From an uncultured Collinsella sp. (GTDB lineage Bacteria; Actinomycetota; Coriobacteriia; Coriobacteriales; Coriobacteriaceae), in assembly GCA_900545875.1 (NCBI GenBank), contig URAQ01000047.1:1-9838 (forward strand): a DNA stretch of 9,838 nt. The letters are read 5' to 3'. The position numbers were made by a program, and so were the translations under genes. How positions within the stretch are numbered: the stretch's first letter is position 1; every line of letters begins with the position of its first letter. Below, piece after piece: positions 1 to 7,226 of this stretch. A model generated the notes under the pieces. It made no database searches. It was not told the origin of the DNA and saw nothing but the letters and a program-made list of their open reading frames with translations.

Positions 1-1
1 A

Positions 2-466
2 CTTTTAATCGACGAAGAGCGCGAGGACGATGTGCCCACAGAGGTCGATACGGCGGAATCCGAGCAACCGGAAGCCAAGCCTGCGACCGACGTGATGGCC
101 GAGCCGATCGCGGCGCCTACGGAGCGCAACAAAGCCGACGAGCCAACCATTTCCACCGAACAGTTTGGCGTCGTGGCACCGCTCCTCGCACCGACGCCAG
201 CGGTCGTATCGACTGCACCCGCTGGCACCGCAACCGAACTCGCGCCCGCCGCAGATGCCTTCCTTCGCGCGCTGCTCGAGCAAAACGCAGCGCAAGCGAC
301 ATTGGCGGTAGTGCAATCGGGGCAGAGCGAGGACATGCTCGTCGACAGCATCAACGAGGCGCTCTTTGACCTGGTGGGCGACACCGTAATTGAATTTAGC
401 GCGGCAGGGCCGCAGATTATCGAGGACTACGAAGCAGACGTGAGAGGATACCTAGACCATGAGTGA
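2..466 (+). CDS. TerB_C-domain protein, C-terminal part (5' truncated by window)
   Basis: The reading frame is open from base 2 to a TGA at 464-466, so the gene starts before the window; about 154 codons are visible. The first ~85 visible residues are low-complexity, rich in Ala, Pro, Glu and Thr, and look like a flexible linker. The last ~65 residues form a compact acidic domain. It contains DMLVDSINEALFDLVGDTVI followed by an IIEDYEADVRGYLDHE-type ending, which resembles the end of the TerB_C domain found in large TerB_N-TerB-TerB_C proteins. In that family TerB is an acidic, helical, metal-binding domain linked to stress and DNA-processing gene sets. The stop overlaps the start of the next gene by 8 nt (ATGAGTGA), which suggests translational coupling with the BrxD ATPase. 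The TerB_C call is from recognised sequence style only; the TerB metal-site residues would lie outside the window. Confidence 0.65.
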   Translation, partial: LLIDEEREDDVPTEVDTAESEQPEAKPATDVMAEPIAAPTERNKADEPTISTEQFGVVAPLLAPTPAVVSTAPAGTATELAPAADAFLRALLEQNAAQATLAVVQSGQSEDMLVDSINEALFDLVGDTVIEFSAAGPQIIEDYEADVRGYLDHE

Positions 467-1763
467 TACCGCATCCGCAGCGCCCCGTGTACCCAAACGC
501 GTCGCCGCCGTTATCCTTAACTCGCTCAAGGGCGGCGTGGTCCCGCGCATCGGCCTTCCCTATATCACCGTGGGTCGCGAGGTCGAGATTCGCGCCCTGC
601 TCACCGATTTGAGTCTCATCGCCGATGGCGGCGCGAGCTTCCGCTTTTTAGTCGGTCGCTACGGCGCCGGCAAGAGCTTTTTGCTCCAGACCATCCGCAC
701 GCACGCCATGGGCGAGGGATTCGTCGTCGCTGATGCCGACCTGTCGCCCGAGCGCCGTCTGCAGGGCGGTCAGGGACAGGGCCTCGCCACCTACCGCGAG
801 CTCATCCGCAATATATCGACCAAGACGCGCCCCGAGGGCGGTGCGCTCAACCTTATTTTGGATCGCTGGGTCGCCTCGTGTGCCGATGCCGATGAGTCTG
901 CCGTCAATGCCCAACTGGCCCCGCTCGAGGAAATGGTCCACGGCTTCGACTTCTCCCGTATGCTCCGCCGCTACCGCGCGGCCGTATCCGAGGGCGACAA
1001 AGAAGCTATGAGCCGCGTGACCAAATGGATTCGCGGCGAGTACCGCACCAAGAGTGAGGCACGCGCCGAGCTGGGCTCCTCAACCATCATCAGCGATGAC
1101 GACTGGTACGACTACGTCAAACTCATCGCTCGTTTTTTGGTTTGCAGCGGCTACAAGGGCATGCTGGTGCTCATCGACGAGCTCGTGAATCTGTATAAGA
1201 TTCCCAACGCTATCACGCGCCAGTACAACTACGAGAAAATCCTGACCATGTACAACGACACGCTTCAGGGCAAAGCGCAGTACCTGGGCATGATTATGGG
1301 CGGCACGCCAACCTCCATCGAAGACCGCCGCCGCGGCGTGTTCTCCTACGAAGCCCTGCGCAGCCGACTCGCTCAGGGCCGCTTTGCGCGCGAGGACCTT
1401 AAGGACATGCTCGCGCCCATCATCCGCCTACAGCCACTCACCTATGAGGAACTGCTGGTGCTGATCGAAAAACTCATGCAGATCCATGCCGGCTACTTTG
1501 GCTGGACGCCCTCGCTTACCGAAAACGACTTGGTGGACTTCCTCAAGATTGAGTTTGGCCGCGTGGGAGCCGATACGCACTTAACGCCGCGTGAAGTCAT
1601 TCGTGACTTTATCGAGCTGCTCGACATCCTATGCCAAAACCCCGATGCTAACGTGGCCGAGTTGCTGCAAAGCGTCGGTGGCGATGCGCTGGCGCCGGCA
1701 GCCGTAACGGACAACACCGACACCGCAAGCGAAGACCGCAACTTCGCCGAGTTCACCATCTAA
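459..1763 (+). CDS. brxD: BrxD-type P-loop ATP-binding protein (BREX-related defence ATPase)
   Basis: 434 aa, close to the usual size of BrxD/DUF2791 proteins. Walker A is GRYGAGKS at residues 66-73. Walker B is LVLIDEL at 236-242, with D240 and E241 as the Mg-binding and catalytic acids. A sensor-1-like segment MGGTPTS lies at 280-286, and a basic RSRLAQGRF segment at ~301-309 may hold an arginine finger. The N-terminal VPKRVAAVILNSLKGGVVPRIGLPYITVGR region is typical of the family. No key residue is missing. The ATG at 459 overlaps the upstream TerB_C gene by 8 nt; a TGAGAGG ribosome site lies at 441-447. In BREX type 2 and related loci BrxD accompanies the helicase BrxHI; its biochemical role is poorly defined. 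Here it sits between a TerB-type protein and that helicase, so it probably powers or regulates a DNA-acting complex with them. Confidence 0.85.
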   Translation: MSDTASAAPRVPKRVAAVILNSLKGGVVPRIGLPYITVGREVEIRALLTDLSLIADGGASFRFLVGRYGAGKSFLLQTIRTHAMGEGFVVADADLSPERRLQGGQGQGLATYRELIRNISTKTRPEGGALNLILDRWVASCADADESAVNAQLAPLEEMVHGFDFSRMLRRYRAAVSEGDKEAMSRVTKWIRGEYRTKSEARAELGSSTIISDDDWYDYVKLIARFLVCSGYKGMLVLIDELVNLYKIPNAITRQYNYEKILTMYNDTLQGKAQYLGMIMGGTPTSIEDRRRGVFSYEALRSRLAQGRFAREDLKDMLAPIIRLQPLTYEELLVLIEKLMQIHAGYFGWTPSLTENDLVDFLKIEFGRVGADTHLTPREVIRDFIELLDILCQNPDANVAELLQSVGGDALAPAAVTDNTDTASEDRNFAEFTI

Positions 1764-1798
1764 CCTGCCAAAAAGGGACAGGTTTATTTTGGCAGGTT
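1762..1798. repeat. REP-like palindrome with perfect 12-bp arms at the brxD stop codon
   Basis: AACCTGCCAAAA (1762-1773) and TTTTGGCAGGTT (1787-1798) are perfect 12-bp inverted arms around a 13-nt centre, AGGGACAGGTTTA. The centre also contains CAGGTT, which could pair instead with AACCTG of the left arm, so two alternative folds exist. The left arm begins within the TAA stop of brxD. The GGGACAGGTTTATTTT core resembles, from memory, REP sequences spread by RAYT/IS200-like transposases in many bacteria. It could also act as a transcription attenuator, because the right arm is followed by TT and A/T bases. Only one copy is in this window, so repetitiveness is inferred. Confidence 0.7.
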
Positions 1799-1867
1799 TT
1801 ATCTGGGCAAACGTCGAGACAGTAATGTAGCGAGCCACTGCTCACCGCGTTAAGAGATTCGTATTTG

Positions 1868-1882
1868 AGAGGAGGCCCCGTG
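1868..1882 (+). promoter_or_regulatory. Ribosome binding site that fixes the helicase start at GTG 1880
   Basis: AGAGGAGG at 1868-1875 is a near-perfect Shine-Dalgarno sequence, four bases before GTG at 1880-1882. The longer frame opens with a TTG at 1865, but that codon touches this site and has no site of its own, so GTG 1880 is the better start. Confidence 0.8.
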
Positions 1883-4324
1883 AACGCCTTTGACCGATAT
1901 GCTCCGTTTATCCAAGACTTCATCTACTCCCACGATTGGGAGAGTCTGCGCTCTATCCAGGTTGCAGCGGCAGACGCCATCTTTAACACGCAAGATAATG
2001 TGCTCCTGACGGCATCCACGGCTTCCGGCAAAACCGAGGCAGCCTTCTTTCCCATCCTGACCGAGTTTTGGGAGAACCCGCCCGCGAGCGTAGGCGCCCT
2101 CTACATCGGCCCCCTCAAAGCGCTCATCAATGATCAGTTCGTCCGTCTCAACGACCTCTGCGAAGAGGCCGATATCCCTGTCTGGCACTGGCATGGCGAT
2201 GTCTCGCAGTCGCACAAGGCTAAGCTCATAAAAAAACCGAGCGGCATCTTGCAGATTACGCCCGAGTCACTCGAGGCGCTCTTAATCCATAAGCACATGG
2301 CGATCCCGCGCATGTTCTGCGACCTGCGCTACGTGGTCATCGACGAGGTCCATTCGCTCATGCGCGGCGACCGCGGCGGTCAGACGCTCTGCCTTATCGA
2401 GCGCCTCTCGCGCATGGCAGGCGTGCAGCCCCGCCGCATCGGCCTTTCGGCCACCATCGGTGACCCCGAGCGTACGGGTGCCTTCCTCTCGCAGGGAACA
2501 GGACGCGATTGCATCATCCCCTGCTTTGAGGAGCCGCGCCGCGTGTGGCGTATCTCCATGGAGCACTTCTACAACTCGGGTCCCCAGGCGCAACAACGAG
2601 GATTCGAGAGCACGGGTCCTCAAGAGGCCGAAGTGCTTGCGTGCGAGCGCATTGAGGCAGCGGCACCCGCGGCACTGCCCGCATCCGGACAAGACATGCG
2701 TCACAGCGGACAGCTCACACAAGAGGAGCGCCGTCAACGTCGTGAGCGGGCACGGGACAAGGCTACCTCCAGGGATCGCCGCACTTCGTCGGCCCCCGAG
2801 GGCGAAGTCGACATCCCCCGAGCACCCGAACAGGCATTACTCAACCCCACCGACACGGCGCCAGACAACGCCGACCCCGGCATGGGCTATATCTTTGAGC
2901 ACACACGCGGCCGCAAGTGCCTGGTCTTTGCCAACTCGCGCGAGGAGGCAGAGGCCGTGTGCTCCATGCTGCGCAGCTACTGCGAGAGCCGGCACGAGCC
3001 CGACCGCTTTCTCATCCACCACGGCAATCTTTCAGCATCGCTGCGCGAGACGGCAGAAGAGCTCATGCGCGATGAGGAGCAGGCACAGACAACCGTCACC
3101 ACATCTACACTGGAGCTCGGTATCGATATCGGCCGTCTGGAGCGTGCGTTTCAGATCGATGCACCGTTTACCGTCAGCTCCTTTTTGCAGCGAATGGGCC
3201 GCACGGGGCGCCGCGATCTTCCGCCCGAGATGTGGTTTGTCATGCGCGAGGAAGAACCCGAGCCGCGCACGATGATGCCCGAGACCATTCCGTGGAAGCT
3301 CCTGCAGGGCATCGCGCTCGTACAACTCTATCGCGAGGAAAAGTGGGTCGAGCCACCCGAACTCGATCGACTCCCCTACAGCCTGCTCTACCACCAGACT
3401 ATGTCGACGCTTGCCAGCACCGGCGAACTCACGCCGGCAGAGCTTGCCCAGCGCGTGCTCACACTCAGCTATTTCCATCGCATCTCGGCCGATGACTATC
3501 GCGTGTTGCTGCGTCACCTCATTAAGATCGACCATATCCAAGTCGCCGAGGGCGGCGGGCTCATCGTGGGCCTCGCGGGCGAGCGCATCATTAACAACTT
3601 TAAGTTCTACGCTGTGTTCCAGGAAAACGAGGAGTTCACCGTTCGCAGCGAATCGGCCGAGCTGGGCACGATTGTCAACCCGCCCCCGCCCGGTGAGCGC
3701 ATTGCCATCGCCGGCCATTGCTGGATTGTCGAGGAAGTGGACTGGAAGCGTCACACCGTCTTTGCCACGCAGGTCAAGGGCCGGGTGCCGGCCTACTTTG
3801 GCGACTGCCCCGGCGACATCAATACACACGTACTCGAGCGTATGCGCAAGGCGCTCAACGAGCACGCGGCGTATCCGTACCTGATGGGTAACGCGCGGGC
3901 CCGTCTGGCGCAGGCTCGCCATACGGCCGAGATTTCGGGCGCGGGAACTAAGCCGCTCATCAACCTGGGTGGCGACACCTGGGTGCTCTTCCCCTGGCTG
4001 GGCAGCTACGCCTTTTTGGCGCTCGAGCGCATGCTCAAGATTAAATGCGCCGCTGAGCTGGGCCTTCGCGGACTCGACCCGTCACGCCCGTACTTTATGC
4101 AGTTTAAGATGAAGGCCGACGAGGAGACGTTCTTTGAAGTGCTCGCCGCCGAAGCCGAGAAAGACTTCGACCCCATCGACCTCGTCTATCCCGGCGAGGT
4201 GCCTTACTTTGATCGGTACGACGAATTCGTTCCAGAAGAGCTCGTGCGCAAAGGCTTTGCCGAAGGCGTGCTCGACATCGAAGACATGAAGCAGCGTGTC
4301 CGCAGCTGGCGCGACCATACATAA
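1880..4324 (+). CDS. brxHI: BrxHI-type superfamily 2 DEAD/DEAH helicase (Lhr/YprA-like)
   Basis: 814 aa from GTG 1880. All SF2 motifs are visible: Q-motif glutamine ~27; motif I STASGKT at 46-52; Ia IGPLKALINDQ at ~76-86; Ib ITPES at ~126-130; II DEVH at 155-158; III SAT at 190-192; IV LVFANS at ~348-353; V STLELGIDIG at ~409-418; VI QRMGRTGRR at ~437-445. An unusually long polar segment (~235-330), very rich in Arg, Glu, Ala and Ser, separates the two RecA-like lobes. A long C-terminal region follows and ends with a YDEFVPEELVRKGF-type segment seen in BrxHI proteins. The enzyme is expected to be an ATP-driven DNA translocase or helicase. It follows brxD on the same strand after 116 nt that contain a palindrome, so it may be partly uncoupled from brxD expression. 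It is the last gene of the module; unrelated convergent genes follow. Confidence 0.85.
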   Translation: MNAFDRYAPFIQDFIYSHDWESLRSIQVAAADAIFNTQDNVLLTASTASGKTEAAFFPILTEFWENPPASVGALYIGPLKALINDQFVRLNDLCEEADIPVWHWHGDVSQSHKAKLIKKPSGILQITPESLEALLIHKHMAIPRMFCDLRYVVIDEVHSLMRGDRGGQTLCLIERLSRMAGVQPRRIGLSATIGDPERTGAFLSQGTGRDCIIPCFEEPRRVWRISMEHFYNSGPQAQQRGFESTGPQEAEVLACERIEAAAPAALPASGQDMRHSGQLTQEERRQRRERARDKATSRDRRTSSAPEGEVDIPRAPEQALLNPTDTAPDNADPGMGYIFEHTRGRKCLVFANSREEAEAVCSMLRSYCESRHEPDRFLIHHGNLSASLRETAEELMRDEEQAQTTVTTSTLELGIDIGRLERAFQIDAPFTVSSFLQRMGRTGRRDLPPEMWFVMREEEPEPRTMMPETIPWKLLQGIALVQLYREEKWVEPPELDRLPYSLLYHQTMSTLASTGELTPAELAQRVLTLSYFHRISADDYRVLLRHLIKIDHIQVAEGGGLIVGLAGERIINNFKFYAVFQENEEFTVRSESAELGTIVNPPPPGERIAIAGHCWIVEEVDWKRHTVFATQVKGRVPAYFGDCPGDINTHVLERMRKALNEHAAYPYLMGNARARLAQARHTAEISGAGTKPLINLGGDTWVLFPWLGSYAFLALERMLKIKCAAELGLRGLDPSRPYFMQFKMKADEETFFEVLAAEAEKDFDPIDLVYPGEVPYFDRYDEFVPEELVRKGFAEGVLDIEDMKQRVRSWRDHT

Positions 4325-4325
4325 A

Positions 4326-4410
4326 ACCGGTCTTTTCGGCACGGGGCTTGTTGAGCTACTTTGGCATGACCAAGGAGTGGCTAAAGGAGCCCCGTCATAA
4401 ACAGACTGGT
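4326..4410. terminator. Nested 85-nt inverted repeat between convergent genes, probable bidirectional terminator
   Basis: Three stems nest symmetrically. ACCGGTCT (4326-4333) pairs with AGACTGGT (4403-4410) with one G-U. ACGGGGCT (4341-4348) pairs perfectly with AGCCCCGT (4388-4395). AGCTACTTTGG (4354-4364) pairs with CCAAGGAGTGGCT (4370-4382) with two wobbles and a 2-nt bulge, around a CATGA loop. The internal loops are 7/7 and 5/5 nt. It lies just after the helicase stop and just after the stop of the minus-strand spermidine-synthase-like gene. Read on the minus strand, the outer stem is followed by TTTTAT. Termination is inferred from position and fold; a decayed mobile palindrome is the alternative. 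Confidence 0.55.
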
Positions 4411-4424
4411 CGCAGGGAGACGCG

Positions 4425-5300
4425 CTAGTCGTGGAGGGCAGCGCCGAGAAAGTCAGCGTCGAAGGGCACGGCTTCGGCAAAGGCGTAGTTGCCGTCGCTG
4501 GCGATGAGCAGGTAGTTTTCCTCGCCGCCGAACTTCGCATCGCCACATGGGACCACCCAGGCGTGGGCGAATACCTCGAGTGCCGTGGCAGCGCAATCGC
4601 GCAGGAACGTCACATCGCTCCCCTCGCTTGCGCTCACGATATTGGCAACGTAGACGCCACCGACATTTAGGCTGCCCCGCACCAAACGCAACGCTTCAAC
4701 CGTCGCCAGCTCGCGTACGGGCTCGGCGCCGCCAAAGCAATCGCTCACGACCACGTCGTAGCGACGATGGCCCACACTCGTCACACCCAGATACGAGCGA
4801 GCCTCAGCAGTAATCACCCGCAAGCGGTCGCCCACCGTGCGCTCCAGCTCGTCCAGATAGAACCAACGGCGCGCCAGGCGCGTAATCTCTCCGTCATACT
4901 CGATGACGTCCATGCGCAAGCCCTCGTGCGACATCAGGGCGAATTTAGGATAGGCAAACCCGCCGCCGCCCAGCATAAGCATACGGTCGATGCCGTGACC
5001 ATAAGCGTCGCGCATCGCATCCTCGGACTCAAACACGTCGTCAAACGCACGATAGTACGCAAAGACGGGCTCGGCCCAACGCTCACCGACATAGCTCGCG
5101 CTTTGGTAGACGCCGCCTTGCACCAACACGCGAATCTCATCGCCGCCCTCATCGTGCACGCGTTTCACACGCGCCAACCCATTGCGGGTTCGCGCAACCT
5201 GCAGACAGGCAGCGCGAACAGCGACGGCGGCCGCACCAAGCGCCGCGGCTCCCAGAGCAACGCCGGCAACGACGCCGGCAGAAACACTCGGCTTGTTCAT
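4425..5300 (-). CDS. Membrane-anchored spermidine-synthase-like protein (SAM-binding Rossmann fold)
   Basis: 291 aa. Residues ~8-33 form an Ala/Gly/Val-rich hydrophobic stretch, a likely N-terminal membrane anchor. The rest is a spermidine-synthase/methyltransferase-type Rossmann domain: nucleotide-binding loop MLMLGGGGFAYP at 107-118, acidic strand DVIEYD at 131-136, and YDVVVSDCFGG at 181-191. D187 sits where aminopropyltransferases place their catalytic aspartate, but the usual DSSDP-like stretch is replaced by DCFGG and no clear polyamine-pocket motif is seen. It is therefore more likely a spermidine-synthase-like protein of unknown substrate than a true SpeE. The start ATG directly abuts the elp3 stop, and its ribosome site AAAGGAG lies inside the end of elp3, so the two genes are translationally linked. 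A hairpin follows the stop. Confidence 0.75.
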   Translation of the reverse strand: MNKPSVSAGVVAGVALGAAALGAAAVAVRAACLQVARTRNGLARVKRVHDEGGDEIRVLVQGGVYQSASYVGERWAEPVFAYYRAFDDVFESEDAMRDAYGHGIDRMLMLGGGGFAYPKFALMSHEGLRMDVIEYDGEITRLARRWFYLDELERTVGDRLRVITAEARSYLGVTSVGHRRYDVVVSDCFGGAEPVRELATVEALRLVRGSLNVGGVYVANIVSASEGSDVTFLRDCAATALEVFAHAWVVPCGDAKFGGEENYLLIASDGNYAFAEAVPFDADFLGAALHD

Positions 5301-7208
5301 CTAGAGCTCCTTTTGCAGATAGAGTCCATGGTCGTAAAAACCCAAATGGCGATAGTACTCGCGCGTACCAATCGCGCTGATCACGTTGATGCGCGCATAG
5401 CCCGCATCCCGGGCAATCTCGCACGCACGCTCTACGAGCAGACGCCCCAACCCATGGTGCTGGGCCGCCTGGCCTTGATACCCCACGCGCGCCGCCATGC
5501 CATACACGTGTACCTCGCGAATCATCGCCTCGTCCGGCGTCGTCGGCAACTCGTCCGCATGCGCGGCAACAAACGAATGGTCGGGCAGTGACAACCGCAA
5601 AAAGCCCGCGATCTTGCCCTGCGGCGTCACCCACTGCAAAAAGCGCTCGTAAGTCACCGGCGTCTCGTACGCCACCTCCTCATCAAGAGATAGCTCATCC
5701 AAGTCGGCACCCGCCGTGCTGATCTCGCGATAGCGAATCTCGCGCACCGTCGCACCGTCACCCCGAGCGGCCAAGCGGTTTTCGACGAGCTGACGCAGGT
5801 TGGGTTTCTTGTTGCCCACCATGATGTCGTCGGAACTAAAGTCGCGGATCATGCGACTGATGCGGCAGAACGCCGGCGTCACCACGATGTCGTCGGCCAG
5901 CACGTCGAGCAGTTCTTCCTCGGTATAGGGGCGCCACTCGCCGCGCTCGTAACAGCCCACCAGACGCGAGCCCTCGATGAGCGCACACGGGTAGACCTTG
6001 ACCTCGTCGGGCATAAAGGCCCCCTCAGTCATAAAGCGTTCGTAGTCGCGCTTGTCCCCCTCCGGCGTGGCGCCCAGCAAGTTGAGCATAAAATGCGCAT
6101 GGATCTTAAAGCCAAACAGGCGCGCAAGCGAAAACGCCCGCTCGATCTGCGTCACCGAAATGCGACGCTCGTTGATATCGAGCAAATGTTGGTCGAGACT
6201 CTGAATACCCATCTGGATCTTGGTGCAGCCCAGGCGGCGGATGAGCGTGAGCGCCTGCGGCGTTACGGCATCGGGGCGCGTCTCGATAACGAGCCCCACC
6301 ACGCGATGCTTCGCCGTCTCGTTGATGCGCTGCTGACGCTCAAGTTCCTCCATCGTTGCCGTCTGCCACTCGGCGACCTCGCCCCACGGCGTACCGGGGC
6401 CGTACAGACGACGCACCGCGCGGTTGTAGCCGCCCACGGCAGCATCCACACGCTCCTGCTCGTCGGCAACGCCAGCAGCAAGCTCAGCCTCGTCTGTCGC
6501 AATGCCGGCAACCCGATAGCGCTCGCGGCGCTCTGTTACCACCGGCGGCAGCGCATCGGCGGGAGCGTCATCGAGCAGGCGCCCTGCCTCGGCACGGCTG
6601 ATGCCCGGACGCGCCAACATGGGGTTGGCAGCCACGCCGGCGACGGCATCGTCATTGAGCGCACGGAAAAGCTCTGACATAAACCATGTCTGATAGCCTT
6701 CCGGATAGTCGCTCCAGGTGCCACCGAGCACAATGAGCTCTATCTTGTCGGTCGCATGCCCCATCTGCGAAAGCGCCGTCAAACGGGCACTCACCTGCAG
6801 ATACGGGTCAAAGCAGTTTTGCTCCGCACGGGCGCACGCCGGCTCAGCATGCAGATAGCTCTTGGGCATGCGCAGGTCATTGGGGCAAAACAGGCAATCG
6901 CCCGAGCACGGCCACGGCTTGGTGATGACGGTAATGGTCGCCACGCCCGAAGCCGTGCGGCGCGGCTTCATGCGCAGCACCTGCAGCAGTTGACGCTCTA
7001 GCTCGGCGTCGACATTCCATGCCGTCCAACGAGCCGGTTCCTCGCGCTTCACCCGCTGGTAAAACGGCAGCAGGCGACGCTTGGCCAGGTCACGCTTGTC
7101 GGCGCCCTCACGACGCGCCTCGGCATGTATCAGTTTGACGAGTGCCTTGTCGTCCACGGTCTCACCGCGACGTAGGGCCTCGAGTATGTTCAAAATAATC
7201 TGTTCCAT
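5301..7208 (-). CDS. elp3: Elp3-family tRNA uridine-34 carboxymethylation enzyme (radical SAM plus GNAT)
   Basis: 635 aa. The radical SAM domain carries the iron-sulfur cluster motif C101-x3-C105-x2-C108 within KPWPCSGDCLFCPND, then IELIVLGGTWSDYP (~156-169) and LVIETRPD (~306-313). The C-terminal GNAT acetyltransferase domain has the acetyl-CoA loop QHHGLGRLLVER (~583-594) and the conserved ending GTREYYRHLGFYDHGLYL (~614-631). Elp3 uses acetyl-CoA and SAM to make 5-carboxymethyluridine at the tRNA wobble position; in eukaryotes it works inside Elongator, in bacteria it acts alone. The protein is longer than typical ~450-550 residue homologues because of a polar insert at ~190-280. The ATG at 7208 has no good ribosome site: only GGGGG one base upstream. 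A -10 box six bases upstream suggests a leaderless message. It is co-transcribed with the spermidine-synthase-like gene. Confidence 0.93.
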   Translation of the reverse strand: MEQIILNILEALRRGETVDDKALVKLIHAEARREGADKRDLAKRRLLPFYQRVKREEPARWTAWNVDAELERQLLQVLRMKPRRTASGVATITVITKPWPCSGDCLFCPNDLRMPKSYLHAEPACARAEQNCFDPYLQVSARLTALSQMGHATDKIELIVLGGTWSDYPEGYQTWFMSELFRALNDDAVAGVAANPMLARPGISRAEAGRLLDDAPADALPPVVTERRERYRVAGIATDEAELAAGVADEQERVDAAVGGYNRAVRRLYGPGTPWGEVAEWQTATMEELERQQRINETAKHRVVGLVIETRPDAVTPQALTLIRRLGCTKIQMGIQSLDQHLLDINERRISVTQIERAFSLARLFGFKIHAHFMLNLLGATPEGDKRDYERFMTEGAFMPDEVKVYPCALIEGSRLVGCYERGEWRPYTEEELLDVLADDIVVTPAFCRISRMIRDFSSDDIMVGNKKPNLRQLVENRLAARGDGATVREIRYREISTAGADLDELSLDEEVAYETPVTYERFLQWVTPQGKIAGFLRLSLPDHSFVAAHADELPTTPDEAMIREVHVYGMAARVGYQGQAAQHHGLGRLLVERACEIARDAGYARINVISAIGTREYYRHLGFYDHGLYLQKEL

Positions 7209-7214
7209 GCCCCC

Positions 7215-7220
7215 ATTGTA
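7215..7220 (-). promoter_or_regulatory. Candidate -10 box for leaderless elp3 transcript
   Basis: On the minus strand TACAAT (5/6 match to TATAAT, and fitting TANNNT) ends six bases before the elp3 ATG. This would put transcription start at or one base from the start codon. No convincing -35 hexamer lies 16-18 bases further upstream, where the terminator hairpin sits. Leaderless messages are common in actinobacteria. This is inferred from position. Confidence 0.4.
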
Positions 7221-7226
7221 AAGGCA

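Noticed and set aside
1865..1867. TTG as an upstream start for the helicase
   Set aside because: It sits immediately before the Shine-Dalgarno site that serves GTG 1880, and no ribosome site precedes it.
2460..3275. 271-codon plus-strand frame inside the helicase in another phase
   Set aside because: The sequence is Arg/Pro/Ser-rich nonsense typical of a shifted frame; the helicase motifs run through without interruption.
3032..3922. 296-codon open frame antisense to the helicase gene
   Set aside because: It lies fully opposite a well-supported helicase with all motifs, has no recognisable domain, and long antisense frames are common in GC-rich DNA.
459..4324. A complete BREX locus
   Set aside because: Only the BrxD and BrxHI parts are visible; the defining PglZ and BrxC genes and a methyltransferase are absent within the window.
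4767..5591. 274-codon plus-strand frame across elp3 and the spermidine-synthase-like gene
   Set aside because: It spans the junction of two real minus-strand genes, has no domain-like sequence or ribosome site, and is a composition shadow.
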